Positions 40,579-51,769 of a stretch of 64,000 bases of DNA are shown here, piece after piece. A model generated the notes under the pieces. It searched no databases, was not told where the DNA came from, and saw nothing but the letters and a program-made list of their open reading frames with translations. The DNA comes from Liquorilactobacillus sucicola DSM 21376 = JCM 15457 (GTDB lineage: Bacteria > Bacillota > Bacilli > Lactobacillales > Lactobacillaceae), in contig NZ_BALC01000008.1 in the NCBI RefSeq assembly GCF_000612445.1, forward strand, positions 1-64,000, written 5' to 3'. The position numbers were made by a program, and so were the translations under genes. The first letter of the stretch is position 1. Every line of letters begins with the position of its first letter.

Positions 40579-41779
40579 AAAGTTTTTCCCCCCGATAACG
40601 TGCAATTGCTGCTACATCCTTATCTCCACGGCCTGAGAGATTGCAGATAATTATTTGCTCTTTAGTCATTTGTGGTGCAAGTTTTTTTACATAAGCAACA
40701 GCATGGCAGCTTTCAATTGCGGCAATTATCCCTTCCTCATGTGCAAGGTATTCAAAAGCTGCAACTGCTTCATCGTCCGTGATACCCACATATTCAGCGC
40801 GCTTAGTTGCCGCCAATTCAGCATGCTCTGGGCCGATTCCAGGATAATCAAGTCCAGCTGAAATTGAATAAACCTCATTTATCTGCCCATCCTTATTTTG
40901 TAAGAATACGGATTTCATGCCGTGAAAGATCCCGGTTGTCCCGCATTCTAAAGTAGCAGCGTGCTGTGTGGTGTCAATGCCCTTGCCAGCGGCTTCACAG
41001 CCAATCAATCTCACATTTTCATCTCCAATAAAGTGGTAAAAGGCGCCAATAGCATTACTGCCCCCACCGACACAAGCAACAACCGCATCTGGCAATTTAC
41101 CTGTTTCTTTAATTATTTGTTCTTTCATTTCAGCACTGATACAAGCTTGAAAATCACGAACCATCGTGGGGAATGGGTGTGGTCCCATAACAGAACCAAT
41201 AACATAATGCGTATCTTCGGTTCTGCTTGCCCATTCCTGCATAGCTGCATTAACGGCATCCTTGAGCGTCCCCGTGCCGGTTGAGACTGCGTGTACTTTT
41301 GCACCTAGCAGCCGCATGCGATAGACATTCAGTGCTTGACGTTCAGTGTCAATTTTGCCCATAAAAATTTCGCATTCCATATCCATCAGTGCGGCGACTG
41401 TGGCAGTTGCAACTCCGTGCTGTCCTGCACCAGTTTCCGCGATTACTCTCGTTTTATTCATCTTTTTTGCTAATAGGATCTGTCCTAGTACATTATTAAT
41501 CTTGTGCGAGCCGGTGTGATTCAAATCTTCACGTTTAAAGTAAATTTGGGCGCCGCCTAGGTCCTTTGTCATTCTTTTAGCATAGTATAGAAGTGAAGGG
41601 CGATTGGCATATTTATGCAGTAAATCGTTGAGTTCATTTTTAAAAACGGGGTCATTTTTGTAGTGTTCATAGGCTTTTATTAATTTTTCGATCTCGTGCA
41701 TCAAAGTTTCTGGGATATACTGGCCGCCATATTCACCGAAACGACCAGCATTTTGTTTCTTTTTAAGCTTATTTTGCAT
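40571..41779 (-). CDS. trpB: tryptophan synthase beta chain
   Basis: PLP enzyme joining indole and serine, 402 residues. The PLP lysine lies in [14 protein letters not shown] near residue 88, and the glycine-rich phosphate loop is [15 protein letters not shown]. The ATG at 41779 is preferred because AAGGAG lies eight bases upstream; a GTG at 41788 would overlap that site. It overlaps trpF by a few bases. Confidence 0.97.
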   Translation of the reverse strand: MQNKLKKKQNAGRFGEYGGQYIPETLMHEIEKLIKAYEHYKNDPVFKNELNDLLHKYANRPSLLYYAKRMTKDLGGAQIYFKREDLNHTGSHKINNVLGQILLAKKMNKTRVIAETGAGQHGVATATVAALMDMECEIFMGKIDTERQALNVYRMRLLGAKVHAVSTGTGTLKDAVNAAMQEWASRTEDTHYVIGSVMGPHPFPTMVRDFQACISAEMKEQIIKETGKLPDAVVACVGGGSNAIGAFYHFIGDENVRLIGCEAAGKGIDTTQHAATLECGTTGIFHGMKSVFLQNKDGQINEVYSISAGLDYPGIGPEHAELAATKRAEYVGITDDEAVAAFEYLAHEEGIIAAIESCHAVAYVKKLAPQMTKEQIIICNLSGRGDKDVAAIARYRGEKLYD

Positions 41780-42353
41780 TTCTGACACTCCTTATGAAAC
41801 TTTTTATTTTTTGCGGATCCTTTTTTCCATCCGTTTCCACACCTGAACTGACATCAACGATGTCTGGTTGAAATTTTGTAATAGCCTGAGCCACATTATT
41901 TGCGGTAAGGCCACCAGCGATAATAAAAGGACGTTGTAAATGTGAAATCTTATCCCAATCAGCGCGTTTTCCAGATCCTGGTTTTGCTGAATCAAACATA
42001 ATGTAATTTGCGGGTGATTTTTTTACAGATTGTGGATTGTTTGTTGCGTGGATGACTGTGATACCCTTATTTTGTAAGATTTTGATTTGCTCTGCAGGAA
42101 TGCTGCCGTGAAGCTGTGCTGCGTGGATAATTCCAGCTGAGTACAAAGCTAGAACTTCTTCAGTTGAAGGTTCCACGAAAACACCAACTGTTTTAATAGA
42201 TGGAGAAAGTAGCGAATGCAGGTTCCGAGCCCGCGCAACGGAAACACAGCGTTTGCTAGGAGCAAAGACAAATCCGATGAATTCTGGAAGAAGTTTATTT
42301 ACAATCTGGATATCTTCCCGCTGGCTTAGACCGCATATTTTTATTTTAGTCAA
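41769..42353 (-). CDS. trpF: phosphoribosylanthranilate isomerase
   Basis: A 194-residue TIM-barrel isomerase beginning [14 protein letters not shown], with [13 protein letters not shown] and [13 protein letters not shown] near the C-terminus. The TTG start at 42353 follows GAGGTGG and overlaps the trpC stop; the longer upstream frame would run deep into trpC. Confidence 0.93.
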   Translation of the reverse strand: MTKIKICGLSQREDIQIVNKLLPEFIGFVFAPSKRCVSVARARNLHSLLSPSIKTVGVFVEPSTEEVLALYSAGIIHAAQLHGSIPAEQIKILQNKGITVIHATNNPQSVKKSPANYIMFDSAKPGSGKRADWDKISHLQRPFIIAGGLTANNVAQAITKFQPDIVDVSSGVETDGKKDPQKIKSFIRSVRNAK

Positions 42354-43137
42354 AATTTTCCACCTCTTTGAAGTTAGCGATCGCTTTCTCTTTATCAATC
42401 GAATGCATGAAATATTCACCGATTAGGACACCGTTTACCCCCAAGTGTTTTAATTGTGTAATTTCCTTTTTTCCCTTAATTCCACTTTCAGAAATCAAAA
42501 GAATATCAGATGGAATATATTCTTTTAGTCGAACAGTTGTCTCTATAGTTACGTCGAAATTCTTTAAGTTTCGATTATTGATCCCGATAATCCGGACTCC
42601 TGCAGCAAGAGCACGTTTTATTTCAAGTTTATTATGGACTTCAACAATCGCAGACATACCGAGACTATTGGTTAAGGTAAAATAACTTTTTAGCTGCTGA
42701 TCTGTTAAAATTGCAACGATTAACAAAATAATACTTGCACCGTTTGCTTTAGCCTCATAGATCATATAAGGATCGATGATAAAGTCTTTTCTGAGCACAG
42801 GAGTGTTTGTTGCGGTGGCGACGTCCTTTAAATACTTTAAATTACCTTGAAAGTAGTGTTCTTCAGTTAAAACTGAAATAGCAGCCACATCTGCTGCAAT
42901 GTACTCTTTAGCGATTTGCATATAAGGAAAATCACTAACGAGCAATCCTTTTGAAGGAGAAGCTCTTTTTATTTCGGCAATAATACTCAAATTTGCAGCA
43001 GCCAGTTTTTTTTCAAAAATAAAGTCTTGCGTTATAGGAATAGCCATAATTGCCTTTTTTAGTGTGTTAAGGCTGCAAGTTTGCTGCCTTTTTTTTAAAC
43101 TTTGTTTAGTTGTTTTGACAAGTTCATCCAAAATCAT
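42346..43137 (-). CDS. trpC: indole-3-glycerol phosphate synthase
   Basis: A protein of 263 residues. [31 protein letters not shown] and [12 protein letters not shown] are family signatures. The start overlaps the trpD stop (ATGA-type). Confidence 0.97.
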   Translation of the reverse strand: MILDELVKTTKQSLKKRQQTCSLNTLKKAIMAIPITQDFIFEKKLAAANLSIIAEIKRASPSKGLLVSDFPYMQIAKEYIAADVAAISVLTEEHYFQGNLKYLKDVATATNTPVLRKDFIIDPYMIYEAKANGASIILLIVAILTDQQLKSYFTLTNSLGMSAIVEVHNKLEIKRALAAGVRIIGINNRNLKNFDVTIETTVRLKEYIPSDILLISESGIKGKKEITQLKHLGVNGVLIGEYFMHSIDKEKAIANFKEVENFD

Positions 43138-44156
43138 AAGTTCACCACACCGTTGTTTGATAATTCAACAAAAGCTTGCAATTTTTTCTGTGCCAAGCCA
43201 GAGTCAATAGTTTCAGCAGCAATTTTTAAAGCTTCTGTTAAGGAAATTTCAGGGCGGGCAATATGGATTGCAGCAGCAGAGTTCAGCAAGACGACATCTC
43301 GTTTTGGACCTGTTTTCCCTGCAAGAATATTGTGTGTGATCTGAGCATTTTCTTGAGCCGAACCACCAACTAGCTCTTCAGGTTGACAACGGGCCAGTCC
43401 GAATTGTTCAGGAGTTATCTCGTAACTTTTGCGTTCATTGCCTTTGAGTTCGATTACCCTTGTCGGAGCGGACAATGAAATTTCATCTAATCCATCCTGA
43501 CCGTGGACGATCATGGCAGAGGTTACGCCTATTTTTTGTAAAACAGAGGACATTGTATCTAACAGTTTTTCATCGTAGACCCCTAACAACTGCATTGATG
43601 CGTGGGCGGGGTTTGCTAAGGGACCCAAAATATTAAAAATTGTGCGAATACCTAATTCTTTTCTAACAGGAGCAACAAAGCGCATTGCTTCATGGTATTT
43701 TTGCGCGAAAAGGAAGCAAATATTTTCTGCTTCTAATATTTCTTGAGACTTTTTAGGTGAAATAGAAATATTAACACCTAATGCTTCTAAAACATCAGCT
43801 GCGCCGCTACGAGAAGAGGCAGCACGATTTCCATGCTTGGCTACTGGAATCCCAGCAGCTGCAACAACTAGAGCTGAAGTAGTAGATATATTGAATGAGT
43901 TCGAGTGATCACCACCAGTCCCGACGATTTCCAATGTTGGTTGTGATGTTCTAAAATTACGGGCATGATTTCGCATGGCAACTGCGGCACCTGCAATTTC
44001 AGCAGTTGTTTCCTTTTTCATTGTGAGTGCTGTTAGAAAAGAAGCAATTTGTGTGCTGCTCGCAGTACCGTCCATAATTTCTCCGGTAGCTATTTGAGAT
44101 TGTTCGAATGTTAAATTTTCGTTATTAACAACCTTTTTGATAATTTCATTAAGCAT
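43134..44156 (-). CDS. trpD: anthranilate phosphoribosyltransferase
   Basis: Uses PRPP and anthranilate, 340 residues. The PRPP/phosphate motifs [14 protein letters not shown] and [21 protein letters not shown] lie near residues 80-115. First gene of the second trp transcription unit, about 120 bases after its own T-box. Confidence 0.96.
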   Translation of the reverse strand: MLNEIIKKVVNNENLTFEQSQIATGEIMDGTASSTQIASFLTALTMKKETTAEIAGAAVAMRNHARNFRTSQPTLEIVGTGGDHSNSFNISTTSALVVAAAGIPVAKHGNRAASSRSGAADVLEALGVNISISPKKSQEILEAENICFLFAQKYHEAMRFVAPVRKELGIRTIFNILGPLANPAHASMQLLGVYDEKLLDTMSSVLQKIGVTSAMIVHGQDGLDEISLSAPTRVIELKGNERKSYEITPEQFGLARCQPEELVGGSAQENAQITHNILAGKTGPKRDVVLLNSAAAIHIARPEISLTEALKIAAETIDSGLAQKKLQAFVELSNNGVVNL

Positions 44157-44277
44157 AAAGAAGACCTCCGTGGTTGAGTAGTTTTATTTCCATCAATGGT
44201 TGGACATTTTAGTTAGCAATGGAACACCATCGCATTGTGAATTTCATTACCATCAATATCTCCTTTCAGAAATGAAT

Positions 44278-44604
44278 ACAAAAAATCCGTCCATAACATG
44301 ATCGTTAAGGACGGATTATTCCGCGGTGCCACCTTATTTTGGAATCGAAGAGAGCGCAAATAAACTAAATGCGAATCAGATTCCACACTTGCTAGAGTGC
44401 TAACACACTCCTGATAACTGACGTGTATCTTACGTTGTGAAGTACTAGCGAGCTAACTCGTGTTCATCACACCCTCAGTGGTCCATTTAGCAGTCTGCGT
44501 TCAGCCAAATTCTCAGCAATATTGGCTCTCTGTGTGTGCATGACCACCTTGATCTCCACTTCAACGGTTTGTATGGACAAATATTAAGTTAAAGAAAGAT
44601 TAAA
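44278..44604 (-). promoter_or_regulatory. Trp T-box upstream of trpD (copy 1)
   Basis: On the minus strand: a stem I with AGTGG/CCACT enclosing a loop with TGG (complement of 44283+200, i.e. 44483-44485) followed by A, the distal AGAGAGCC region, the T-box word AAGGTGGCACCGCGG, and a terminator ATCCGTCC/GGACGGAT with six T. The Trp specifier fits the downstream genes. The 327 bp are identical to copy 2 (46693-47019) at all but five positions. Confidence 0.92.
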
Positions 44605-44625
44605 TCATTATGAGATAAATGTCAA
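44597..44625 (-). promoter_or_regulatory. promoter of trpDCFBA
   Basis: On the minus strand TTGACA (44625-44620), 17 bases, TAATCT (44602-44597). It lies in the short gap after trpG, so the downstream genes have their own start of transcription. Confidence 0.8.
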
Positions 44626-44632
44626 TGGAAAA

Positions 44633-45207
44633 TCATTTTATTTTTAAAAAATTATCGATGATTCGATCTCCGACAGCACTGGGGGTCATGATTGATTCAG
44701 GATGAAACTGAACCCCAAAAAGTTTTTGTGGCGTATTTGAGATAGACATAATGTTATTATCATTAGTTTTTGAAGTTATATTGAAGTCGGGTGGTAGTGT
44801 CTGCGGATCAAGTACAAGTGAATGATAACGGGCAGCTGTGAAAGTTTGAGGACAGCCATCGAGCAGAGGATCACTCATTGTGCGCTGAATCAGAGATGTT
44901 TCCCCGTGCATTAAATGATTTGCGTGGTTAATTTTGGTTCCAAAAGCAGCAGCAATTACTTCAATACCCATACAAACACCAAGAATTGGAATTATGCCTC
45001 TGAAATTTTTAACTAATTCTAGCTTATACCAGCCTCTTGGGGGGAACCGGGACCAGGAGAGATAAAGATGTGGCTTGGATTCATCCGTTCTATTATGGTA
45101 CAGGTCAGTTCGTCATTCTTATATACCTGAACATTAGATGTCAAGCTACCGATTTGTTGATATAAGTTGTACGTAAAACTATCATAATTATCAATTAAAA
45201 GCTCCAT
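44633..45207 (-). CDS. trpG: anthranilate synthase component II (frame broken once)
   Basis: Glutamine amidotransferase that supplies ammonia to TrpE. The N-terminal MELLIDNYDSFTYNL is intact. The frame breaks at 45021; one extra T (coding strand) restores GISLELVKNFRGIIPILGVCMGIEVIAAAFG, which carries the nucleophile Cys, and the C-terminal FGVQFHPESI follows, for 191 residues. It overlaps the end of trpE by 17 bases. The break is probably a sequence error. Confidence 0.92.
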
Positions 45208-46666
45208 TAGAATTTCCTCCTGCTACTTTTTTAAAAGCTTGATCTACGGCACGAGACTTGTTTAAGCATTCTTGGTATTCAAACTTAGGAATGCTATCAG
45301 CTACTATACCGGCACCTGTATGAATAATTGTTGTGTTGTTTGTTTTATGGATCAATCTAATTCCAATACAAACGTCCATGTCATTGTTGAAACCTAGATA
45401 TCCGAAACATCCACCGTAAACGCCGCGTTTTGTTTTTTCAAGTTTGTCAATTATTTGAATTGCTCTGACTTTAGGTGCACCTGATAAAGTCCCTGCAGGG
45501 AAGACAGACTCCAAAATATCCAAAGTACTTTTAGCGGGATCAGCTGTGCTTTCGATTGTTGAAGCTAAGTGCATGACTTTAGAGTATCGTTCTAGCTGAG
45601 CGTGAGCTGTAACATGGACACTCCCAAAACGGCTGACTTGGCCAAGATCATTACGCCCGAGGTCGACTAGCATATTGTGTTCAGCTAATTCTTTGGGATC
45701 ATTTTGCAGTTCATTGGCGAACCTTTCATCTTCAGCAGGTGTGATTCCGCGTCGCCGCGTGCCGGCTAGAGGATAGGTTACCAGTTTCTCTGATGTTTTA
45801 GTTACTAAAGTTTCTGGCGAGGCACCTGCAACTTGAAAGTTTGCTTGATGAAAGTAAAAATTATAGGGGGAAGGATCGCTTTGAGATAGTTGACGAGTCA
45901 TCGGCAACAATGATCCCTTGCTTAAGCAACTATGCGGATTAGAATATATTAGTTGGAAAATATCGCCATCGTTGATATGTTTCTTAGCCTTAGTTATTCC
46001 AGCTGTGAATGACTGCAAGGAATGCTGCAACTTGAAGGAAGATAACTGGGATAATGTTGGTTCCTTGCATTCTTGTTTCAGTAAAGCTAATAGTTCTTGC
46101 TTAATTGAATGGAGTTTTTTTGCTGCTTGGACATAGCTTGCTGGTAATTTTTTACTATCGACGCTTTGAATCAGGAATAAGCGATGATCAGAATGACGAT
46201 AAGCGATAATAAAGTCGCATAATAAAAAGCCCGCATCTTTTAAGCTATTAGGATTAGAATGTGTAAAGGAGATTTTTTTCAGGTAATATTTAGTGTACTC
46301 ATAACTGAAATAACCGACTAAACCACCTGTAAAGGGCGGCATGCCTGCAAGTTTAGGCTGCTGCTGCTGTAAAAGCAATTCTTCGATGTAAGTATGCGGA
46401 TCTTGTTGGATGATCGTTTCACTAGTACCTTTTCTTACCACTATTGAACCATCAAGTACAGTGACGCTTGCGTGGGGGCGCAGAGTGAAGTAACTATATT
46501 TTTCTTTTTTGTGTGCAGCAATTGTCAGCTGAAAAGCATCGCCTAGCTGATCACAGACTTGAGTTAGTTTGCAGAGATTCAAGTTTTTTATCTCAAATGA
46601 AATGCAAAGTGGTACACTGGGATATTTTTTTGCTAAAGTTTCGACTGCTTCGATTTTTGGTCGCAT
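45191..46666 (-). CDS. trpE: anthranilate synthase component I
   Basis: A chorismate-using enzyme of 491 residues. DIFQLIYSNPHS, TYPLAGTRRRG, LVDLGRNDLGQV and FPAGTLSGAPKVRA are conserved chorismate-binding signatures. The ATG at 46666 follows GGAGGAGATC; the longer frame to 46801 runs into the T-box and is rejected. First gene of the trpEG unit. Confidence 0.96.
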   Translation of the reverse strand: MRPKIEAVETLAKKYPSVPLCISFEIKNLNLCKLTQVCDQLGDAFQLTIAAHKKEKYSYFTLRPHASVTVLDGSIVVRKGTSETIIQQDPHTYIEELLLQQQQPKLAGMPPFTGGLVGYFSYEYTKYYLKKISFTHSNPNSLKDAGFLLCDFIIAYRHSDHRLFLIQSVDSKKLPASYVQAAKKLHSIKQELLALLKQECKEPTLSQLSSFKLQHSLQSFTAGITKAKKHINDGDIFQLIYSNPHSCLSKGSLLPMTRQLSQSDPSPYNFYFHQANFQVAGASPETLVTKTSEKLVTYPLAGTRRRGITPAEDERFANELQNDPKELAEHNMLVDLGRNDLGQVSRFGSVHVTAHAQLERYSKVMHLASTIESTADPAKSTLDILESVFPAGTLSGAPKVRAIQIIDKLEKTKRGVYGGCFGYLGFNNDMDVCIGIRLIHKTNNTTIIHTGAGIVADSIPKFEYQECLNKSRAVDQAFKKVAGGNSNGAFN

Positions 46667-46692
46667 TTGATCTCCTCCAAATTTTAAATTAC

Positions 46693-47019
46693 ACAAAAAA
46701 TCCGTCCATAACATGATTGTTAAGGACGGATTATTCCGCGGTGCCACCTTATTTTGGAATCGAAGAGAGCGCAAATAAACTAAATGCGAATCAGATTCCA
46801 CACTTGCTAGAGTGCTAACACACTCCTGATAACTGACGTGTATCTTACGTTGTGAAGTACTAGCGAGTTAACTCGTGTTCATCACACCCTCAGTGGTCCA
46901 TTTAGCAGTCTGCGTTCAGCCAAGTTCTCAGCAATATTGGCTCTCTGTGTGTGCACGACCACCTTGATCTCCACTTCAACGGTTTGTATGGACGAATATT
47001 AAGTTAAAGAAAGATTAAA
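46693..47019 (-). promoter_or_regulatory. Trp T-box upstream of trpE (copy 2)
   Basis: Same structure as copy 1: specifier TGG (complement of 46898-46900) followed by A, the T-box word, and a terminator hairpin with a T run just before trpE. The five differences from copy 1 are all transitions, lying in loops or at the stem edge as far as can be judged by eye. Confidence 0.92.
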
Positions 47020-47040
47020 ATAATTAGAGCAGTTTGTCAA
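47012..47040 (-). promoter_or_regulatory. promoter of trpEG
   Basis: On the minus strand TTGACA (47040-47035), 17 bases, TAATCT (47017-47012), directly after the birA stop. Confidence 0.8.
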
Positions 47041-47047
47041 CAGTTAA

Positions 47048-48015
47048 TTAAGATAATCTTATTTTTGTGACTTCACCAGAGGCCAATGTTGTGCCATCAT
47101 CAAGAACGATTTCGCCCTGACGATTTATTTGCTCAACATATCCGCTGAATTGATATTGCCCCTGTGTGACCGTGACCTTTTTGTGCAGCACAGCAGAATG
47201 CGCACGATAATAAGTCAAGAACTCACCGCTCTCATAATTCGGGTAAAGTAAGAAAAATTCCTGCAAAAAGGCTGCAATAAATTCATTACGTGAAACTGAG
47301 TATTCTTCAGCAAAATTACGCAGGGATCCAGCCCGCTGCTGAAGCTCTGGCGACATACTGGTGATGTCAGTGGAATAATTAATACCGACACCGACAACTA
47401 TCTGTTTGATATAACGGCTTTCAATGTCTGCTATTCCTTCTGTCAAGATACCGACAACTTTTGTCTCATCGATCAAAATATCATTGACCCATTTAATACT
47501 GGGTTCGACATGTAATTTTTTTTCAATGGTGCGTGCAACGGCAGTAGCTGTAGCAGTCGTTAACAGTCCAGGGTTCAGCGAAGGCGATGAATTATTTAAG
47601 AGCAGACTTAGGTAAATACCGGTGTTTGGGGAAGAAAAGACCCGGCCGTAACGACCGTACCCTGCAGTTTGCTGGTCACCAATGATAACCAAAGGCAGCT
47701 TAGTAGCTGAGTTGATGCTTAATTCTTTGGCGCGAGCGTTAGTGGAGGTTATTTTATCATGTATTTCAAAAGTAAGCAGTTTATTAGTATCAGCGGTTAG
47801 GCAACGCCGGATGACGAACTCATTTAGGCGACCATTATCATTATATTTGTAGCTACATGTGGCTTACTTTCAATCTCGTACCCTTTTTGTTTTAGGGTTT
47901 TGATGGCTTTCCAGATGGCGGTTCTTGAAACAGAGAGTTTTCGAGCCAATTGCTCACCGGAAATGGGATGATCACTTGACGACAGTTCTTGCAATACAAG
48001 TTGATTGGTTTGCAT
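47048..48015 (-). CDS. birA: biotin-protein ligase / biotin repressor (frame broken once)
   Basis: The N-terminal winged helix (HPISGEQLARKLSVSRTAIWKAIKTLKQKGYEI, in parts) is followed by a biotin ligase domain with GYGRYGRVFSSPNTGIYLSL and KWVNDILID. Joining across 47856 with one extra G gives SKPHGSYKYNDNGRLNEF... and 322 residues, the normal size. It attaches biotin to acyl carboxylases and may repress biotin uptake genes. The frame break fits the window-wide error pattern. Confidence 0.9.
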
Positions 48016-48243
48016 TTTTGATTACTCCTTAGATTGTCGGATGGGACAAAGATGATAGAGGTTTGAATAAAGCATAATGAAAGACACACTCTTACTTAAA
48101 AGATAAAACAATGTTTGACTGCAAGCAAGAAACAACACAGCAAAAATATGCTTTGTTTTGTTTAAGAATACAGCTTCTTCTTTATTTTGTAGCATTAACC
48201 ATGTTATCTTGATTAAAAAGGGCTCGAGAGGAAGCACATAAAT

Positions 48244-49344
48244 ATGCAACTCAAAAAAAAGAATTTTATTGTGGGGCTGCTCATAGTTTTGAGTGGGTGT
48301 TTGGTTTACTTTTTTACCGTTAATGATGCTTTTTTGTACAAACAACCTATCATGAGAATAACACACGTGAAGAATAATAAGACAGTCAACATAGTTGATG
48401 AGTTTAAGAATCATGATCAGCAGACCGGCCAGCTCATCACTGGCGAGATACTTAATGGTAATAGTAAAGGGGAAAAATTCAAAGTTCATAATACATATAC
48501 TCGCTCACGCGGAATGGACCAGAAGTTTCAAGTAAAGCAGCAAGTCTTTGTCAATATTTATCAAAAGGGAAATAGAAAAACGATTTCGATCTCTCATTAT
48601 AAGCGCGATACTTATTTATTAATGTTGTGTTGGTTAACCTTAGTCTTACTTTTTATAGTTATGCGTAGTAATGGGTTACGTTCAATCATTAGTGTGATCC
48701 TTAATTTCATCTTATTCTTGATTGTTGTGCAGTTGGATGTGATGTGGAATATAACTTCATTTTTTTGGATTTATGCAATTAGTGCAATTTTATTTACAGC
48801 GTTGACCTTGCTGCTGGTAATTGGTTGGAATAAGCAATGTTTGGTTACATTCGTTGCGATTTTTTTTGGCACAGCAGTTGCGTTAATGATCACAGTGGCA
48901 GCAATGTGGCTGACAGGGGACAAGGGGATGCATTATGAGGCCTTAGACTTTGCGACACAGGCACCTAAGCAACTGTTCTTATCCGCCAGCGTTATTGGAT
49001 TACTTGGAACAGTGATGGATGCTGCAACTGACATTGTTTCAACCTTATTTGAGCTGAAACGCAGTCAGCCTAAAGTTTCTTTTAAGCAATTGTTTGATTC
49101 TGGAAGACAGGTTGGCAAGAAAATCATGGGTCCGCTGATCAATGTCTTGTTGTTGATCTTTTTTGCAGAAACTTTTACGTTGGCAATACTTTACTTCAGG
49201 ACTGGGAATTCGTTTGCTTATACATTTGAATGGACAATGTCACTTGGTTTGGTTCAAACATTGATTAGTGGGATTGGGATCACATTAGTCATCCCATCAG
49301 CAAGTTTACTGGCAGCTGCAGCTTTGAGGGGGAGTAACGAATGA
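48244..49344 (+). CDS. YibE/F-like membrane protein
   Basis: A 366-residue protein: an N-terminal membrane anchor, an extracytoplasmic domain to about residue 125, then about seven or eight hydrophobic segments. LLGTVMDAATDIVSTLFEL near residue 255 is typical of the YibE/F family. The family is of unknown function in Firmicutes. The ATG follows GAGAGGAAG. The next gene overlaps its stop (ATGA), so the two form a pair. Confidence 0.8.
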   Translation: MQLKKKNFIVGLLIVLSGCLVYFFTVNDAFLYKQPIMRITHVKNNKTVNIVDEFKNHDQQTGQLITGEILNGNSKGEKFKVHNTYTRSRGMDQKFQVKQQVFVNIYQKGNRKTISISHYKRDTYLLMLCWLTLVLLFIVMRSNGLRSIISVILNFILFLIVVQLDVMWNITSFFWIYAISAILFTALTLLLVIGWNKQCLVTFVAIFFGTAVALMITVAAMWLTGDKGMHYEALDFATQAPKQLFLSASVIGLLGTVMDAATDIVSTLFELKRSQPKVSFKQLFDSGRQVGKKIMGPLINVLLLIFFAETFTLAILYFRTGNSFAYTFEWTMSLGLVQTLISGIGITLVIPSASLLAAAALRGSNE

Positions 49345-50108
49345 CGACAATGACTTTGTTGACATGCATCTTGGCCTTTTTGATGTTTATAACCAGTGGC
49401 CGTAGCGGAGTGTATTCTTTTATCAGTTTGGTAATTAATTTTGTGTTGCTGTTTATAACTATCGTTCTAATTGCTGGGGGGATTCCAGCTATTGGAGTAT
49501 CGTTTTTCAGCGGAATCTGTATTTTGGCGATTACAATTTATATGGGAAATAGCGGTGAAACTGAAACGGACATCGCTTTTTTGGCTACTGTACTTGTGAT
49601 GGGCATAATGCTTGTCCTGATAATACCAGTTGAGCATCTGGCTCAGGTTCAAGGCTTTAGTAATGAGGATTCTGAAGAAATAGAAGCATTTAACCTAGCA
49701 ATTGGTGTAAATTTTGAATCAATTATAATTTCAACAATTGTCCTGAGCACTTTAGGGGCAATAGCTGAGGCAGCAATTGCAGTTTCAAGTGGGATGCAGG
49801 AGATAATTGAGCAGAAGCCCACTATCGAATTGAATGATTTGAGAAAGAGCGGACGGAATATTGGTCATCAAATCATGGGAATGACATTTAATACGCTTTT
49901 TTTTGGAATGTTCGGCGGTAATTTGGCACTTTTCATCTTGTTGTATAAATTACAAGCTACATTTGGTTATTACTTGAACTCAAAGGTTTTCGTTAGTGAG
50001 ACGATGCTTGTACTCTACGCATCGATCGCTGTAATTATGATTATCTGGACTACAAGTGAGTTAATGGTTCACAGATTGGCTAAACAACGCAAAAAAAATA
50101 GTAAATAG
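49341..50108 (+). CDS. second YibE/F-like membrane protein
   Basis: A 255-residue protein of about seven hydrophobic segments with LGAIAEAAIAVSSGMQEII near residue 135, parallel to the first protein's conserved segment but lacking its extracytoplasmic domain. It is translationally coupled to the preceding gene; the pair likely forms a membrane complex. Confidence 0.8.
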   Translation: MTTMTLLTCILAFLMFITSGRSGVYSFISLVINFVLLFITIVLIAGGIPAIGVSFFSGICILAITIYMGNSGETETDIAFLATVLVMGIMLVLIIPVEHLAQVQGFSNEDSEEIEAFNLAIGVNFESIIISTIVLSTLGAIAEAAIAVSSGMQEIIEQKPTIELNDLRKSGRNIGHQIMGMTFNTLFFGMFGGNLALFILLYKLQATFGYYLNSKVFVSETMLVLYASIAVIMIIWTTSELMVHRLAKQRKKNSK

Positions 50109-50182
50109 CATTAATATAATTGCATCGAACTACGTGCTATAATGTTGGCATAGAGATGGCCTAATTTAAGGGGATGGTGAAA

Positions 50183-51210
50183 ATGAGGAACATCGAGCAA
50201 AGAATTCTTAGAGGAATAGGAATCATAGCGTTAGTGCTTGTGCTTGGAGCATGTTCTACTCGGCAAGAAAGTCAAAATACAGGACAAGGCTCCTCAAGTA
50301 GAACATCACGTGTGGATGCAAGTTACCAAAAGGCACTGGATGACCTTCAAAACGATGCGCCCCAACAAGCTTACAGTCGACTAGAGAAGGAGGCTGACAA
50401 GGGCTTTAAAAATAATAAGGCGGCTATATTATATCGAAATCTGGGATATTTACTAACAGCTAAAAAAGCTGTTACAGAAAATAAATTGTCTAAAGCCGGC
50501 GAATATTTGGCAAAGTTAGATAATGTCAATACTCCTAAGGGCTTGGTTAAGCAGATTAATGCTGTGAAAAAAGAATATCAATCTGTCAAATTGGCACGAG
50601 TGTACTATGCAGAGATAGGTGATTACTATAATTCTCAAAAAATCTCGGCTGCTGGCGGAAGTTTGGAAGCTTTAAAATCATTGCCTTCTCGCTACCAAGC
50701 CGTAGCGGCATATCAGGCTAAGGCGCAAAAGTATGAGAATCTAATTACACAAGCCCAGGCAACGAGTACAGATACAGCAGCAACATCTTCCAGCGATACA
50801 ACGCAAAATTCAAGTGCCGCTGCTACTTCTGCGAGTTCTGCTGCCACGCAGTCAACAGGCAGCGGCTATACAAATGCACGCAACTCGAAGATCGTTAGTT
50901 CAGAATATGAGAAAAAAACAGGTAGTTCTATTTCCTCAGCAACCAATAGTCAGGTCTCCTCTGTGGCCAAAAGTTTAACAGATGCGGAGGTATTAGATAG
51001 GTTTCGTGCAGCTGCTGGGATACCGCAGGAAGCGGGAGACCAATATTATGTTCAAAAAACAGATAGTGACAATTATCAGATTGAGATCAGACATACCAGC
51101 CTAATAATACAGCAGTTTCGAATTTGAAGGGGATGTACCGTTTCACATTATCAACACAAGTTGTACAAAAAATGAATGAGGTTTCAGGTCAGTATGTTCG
51201 AGTAAACTAA
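50183..51210 (+). CDS. lipoprotein of unknown function (frame broken once)
   Basis: The signal peptide ends in the lipobox LGAC (cysteine near residue 22), followed by a helical segment with TPR-like spacing to residue ~190 and a Ser/Thr/Ala-rich linker (about 190-235). The frame breaks at 51100-51101 (CC). One extra C continues it as RHTSPNNTAVSNLKGMYRFTLSTQ... to the stop at 51208-51210 (342 residues). The start at 50183 uses AAGGGG; an ATG at 50174 is too close. Function unknown. Confidence 0.75.
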
Positions 51211-51267
51211 GTAAGAAGCGCAGCGACAGCTTGGGAGATAAATTAATAAATATTACTGGAGAATTAT

Positions 51268-51633
51268 ATGCAACGACTTAAACAGAAAATCTATTTAAAA
51301 ACGGTGAGCGTAACACTGCTGCTGGCAGTTGTTTTTTCCGTAGCAGCAAAGTTTGTGCTTGATACCTTGCTGATTTCAAATATTTTGTTTGCAAGCGGTC
51401 TTTTGCTGGTTTGTGTCAGTATCGCTGATCTCTTGTTGAAGGCTCATTTGTTTGCAGGATGGTTTCAACACAAGAAAAAAGGGGAAACGGATGAAGAATA
51501 TCGTGAGAACAAAATCAAAGTTGAAGAAGTTGGCAGCTTAAAAAATGGACCAATTCGCAGCAGTAAGTTTGGCAGAAGCTGCTTAGCAATTGGCAGTTGC
51601 TTGATACTTTTTTCAATCTGGGTAACTTTTTAG
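51268..51633 (+). CDS. DUF3899-like membrane protein
   Basis: A 121-residue protein with three predicted membrane segments, two at the N-terminus and one at the C-terminus, and a charged middle (HKKKGETDEEYRENK). It resembles DUF3899 proteins of lactobacilli. The ATG follows CTGGAGAA. It lies after the lipoprotein on the same strand; function unknown. Confidence 0.65.
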   Translation: MQRLKQKIYLKTVSVTLLLAVVFSVAAKFVLDTLLISNILFASGLLLVCVSIADLLLKAHLFAGWFQHKKKGETDEEYRENKIKVEEVGSLKNGPIRSSKFGRSCLAIGSCLILFSIWVTF

Positions 51634-51673
51634 TTCTCGAGGTACGAGTTTGAGACTATATTCAAAGCTATAA

Positions 51674-51738
51674 AAAGGGAGCATATTAATACCGTTGAAC
51701 TTTTTTACTCAAAGTCTAACGGTTAATATGCTCTCTTT
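51674..51738. terminator. bidirectional terminator
   Basis: AAAGGGAGCATATTA...ACCGTT / AACGGT-TAATATGCTCTCTTT forms a long stem between two convergent genes. Confidence 0.8.
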
Positions 51739-51769
51739 GAAGTTAACTTGTAACTAGTAGTAAAAAGCC

